A stretch of DNA of 64,000 bases from contig CM066033.1 in assembly GCA_033557465.1 (NCBI GenBank), positions 705,035,637-705,099,636 on the forward strand. Reading direction: 5' to 3'. Position numbers and translations under genes: made by a program. This document shows positions 63,229 to 64,000 of this stretch, piece after piece. The DNA comes from Ichthyophis bannanicus. Taxonomy: Eukaryota > Chordata > Amphibia > Gymnophiona > Ichthyophiidae. The notes under the pieces are model-generated. The model was not told the origin of the DNA, ran no database searches, and saw only the letters and a program-made list of their open reading frames with translations. Each line of letters opens with the position of its first letter. Within the stretch, counting starts at the first letter, position 1.

Positions 63229-64000
63229 AGAACTTAGTCATTCTGCTCCTGAAAGGACCAGAACCCTTAACCATTCCAGGCAGGTTATGCCATTTTGCCA
63301 AAAGATGGCAACAAATAACATCAGAAAATGGGACTCTGTCCATTGTACGTCTGGGGTACAAGCTTCACTTTCTCAACATGCCCCCGCCTACAATAATAAA
63401 ACAGTTCAATTCTCAGATCCCTGCCACTGGCCTCTTGTGGCAGGAGGTTACATCACTTCTCGCTCAAGGAGCAATAGAAGAAGTACCCATATCCCAACAG
63501 GGTACGGGGTTCTACTCTCCCTTTTTTCTTATTCCAAAGAAAACAGGGGGACACCGACCTATACTGGACCTCAGAGAATTAAACAAATATCTGTTCCAAG
63601 AAAAGTTCAAAATGATCTCCCTCGGAACACTCCTACCATACTTTCAGAGTCAGGACTGGCTATGTTCTCTAGATCTAAGAGATGTGTACATGCATATTCT
63701 CATCCACGTAAATCACAGGAAGTTCCTTCGATTCCTGGTCCATGGAAGACACTTCCAGTACAGAGTTCTTCCTTTTGGTCTGGCTTCTGCCCCAAGAGTC
63801 TTCACAAAATGCATGGCAGTGGTAGCAGCATTTCTGAGAACTCTAGGAATATTCGTCTTCCCTTACTTAGACGATTGGCTCATTCGAGCATCAACAGCTC
63901 CAGAGGCCAGCTTCGCTCTTTCTCGAACAATGAGAATTCTTCAATACTTGGGATTGGTCATAAACCTCCCAAAATCTCATCTCACCCCCTCTCCATCTCT
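63222..64000 (+). CDS. DIRS G reverse transcriptase, open to window end
   Basis: A frame without ATG is open from YLENLVILLLKG at 63222 to base 64000. RT blocks: LIPKKTGGHRPILDLRELNK, CSLDLRDVYMHILIH, FQYRVLPFGLASAPRVFTK and the catalytic YLDDWL at about 63865-63882. Its start just past the gag end repeats the B arrangement. The 3' part is outside the window, so intactness is unknown. Confidence 0.85.

Larger units (their letters stand above)
60977..64000 (+). mobile_element. DIRS copy G, 5' part (continues past window)
   Basis: The left ITR starts CTCCAGGAACAAGCAGGAAT at 60977, inside the LINE 3' UTR. Gag is broken in several frames. RT is open from about 63222 to the window end. Same lineage as B. 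Confidence 0.9.

Overview
This window is almost entirely transposable elements, many nested inside each other. No host gene, true tRNA or rRNA gene, CRISPR array or bacterial signal was found. At least nine copies or fragments of DIRS-type tyrosine-recombinase retrotransposons lie beside CR1, L2-like, RTE/BovB-like and L1/Tx1-like LINEs, a tRNA-derived SINE, hAT elements, a Gypsy element and a hammerhead-bearing (Penelope-like) repeat. That mix fits a large repeat-rich vertebrate genome. An amphibian such as a caecilian or salamander is most likely, but this is inference and the species cannot be named.

Layout (DIRS copies lettered A-J). A: 3' part of a gag-only copy, 1-4361. CR1 on the minus strand, 4365-6600. 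A LINE ORF1 with a GDSL-like esterase, 6893-7900 and 13634-13880, split by a hAT (7119-7456) and by full-length DIRS B (7901-13630). An RTE LINE, 13880-17905, carrying a SINE and an ORF-bearing solo LTR (15422-17018). C: 3' stump ending at 18819, joined head-to-tail to D (18822-25931), a gag-only copy that carries a second ORF-bearing solo LTR (23189-24644). RTE and hAT fragments, 26025-26734. H: internally deleted copy, 27481-31460, split by a CR1. J: broken copy (32206-32419, 38034-38914, 40319-41300), interrupted by DIRS I (32423-38033), whose gag, RT-RNase H-MT and recombinase frames are all open. A hammerhead and large inverted repeat, 42641-44884. F: 5' fragment, 44887-46229, cut by an L1-like LINE (46230-47554, 59650-60976). 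That LINE is split by a minus-strand Gypsy element (47555-59645), and the Gypsy 3' LTR is split by full-length DIRS E (47875-53580). G: 60977 to the window end.

DIRS organisation: inverted terminal repeats; gag; RT-RNase H-methyltransferase-like ORF in the +1 frame relative to gag; tyrosine recombinase in the gag frame, overlapping the RT ORF; then an internal complementary region (ICR) that is the reverse complement of both tips joined, as expected for templating a circular intermediate. The Gypsy element has a SCAN-like gag, protease, dUTPase, RT and RNase H but no integrase. Its pol frame runs past the polypurine tract into a long ORF inside the LTR. Two unrelated solo LTRs here have the same plan and also made 4-bp target duplications.

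The best candidates for something new are the ORF-bearing LTR family without integrase, the shared recombination-site-like structure at the right tips of two DIRS lineages, and gag coding repeats that reuse the palindromic word found in the same element's terminal repeat.
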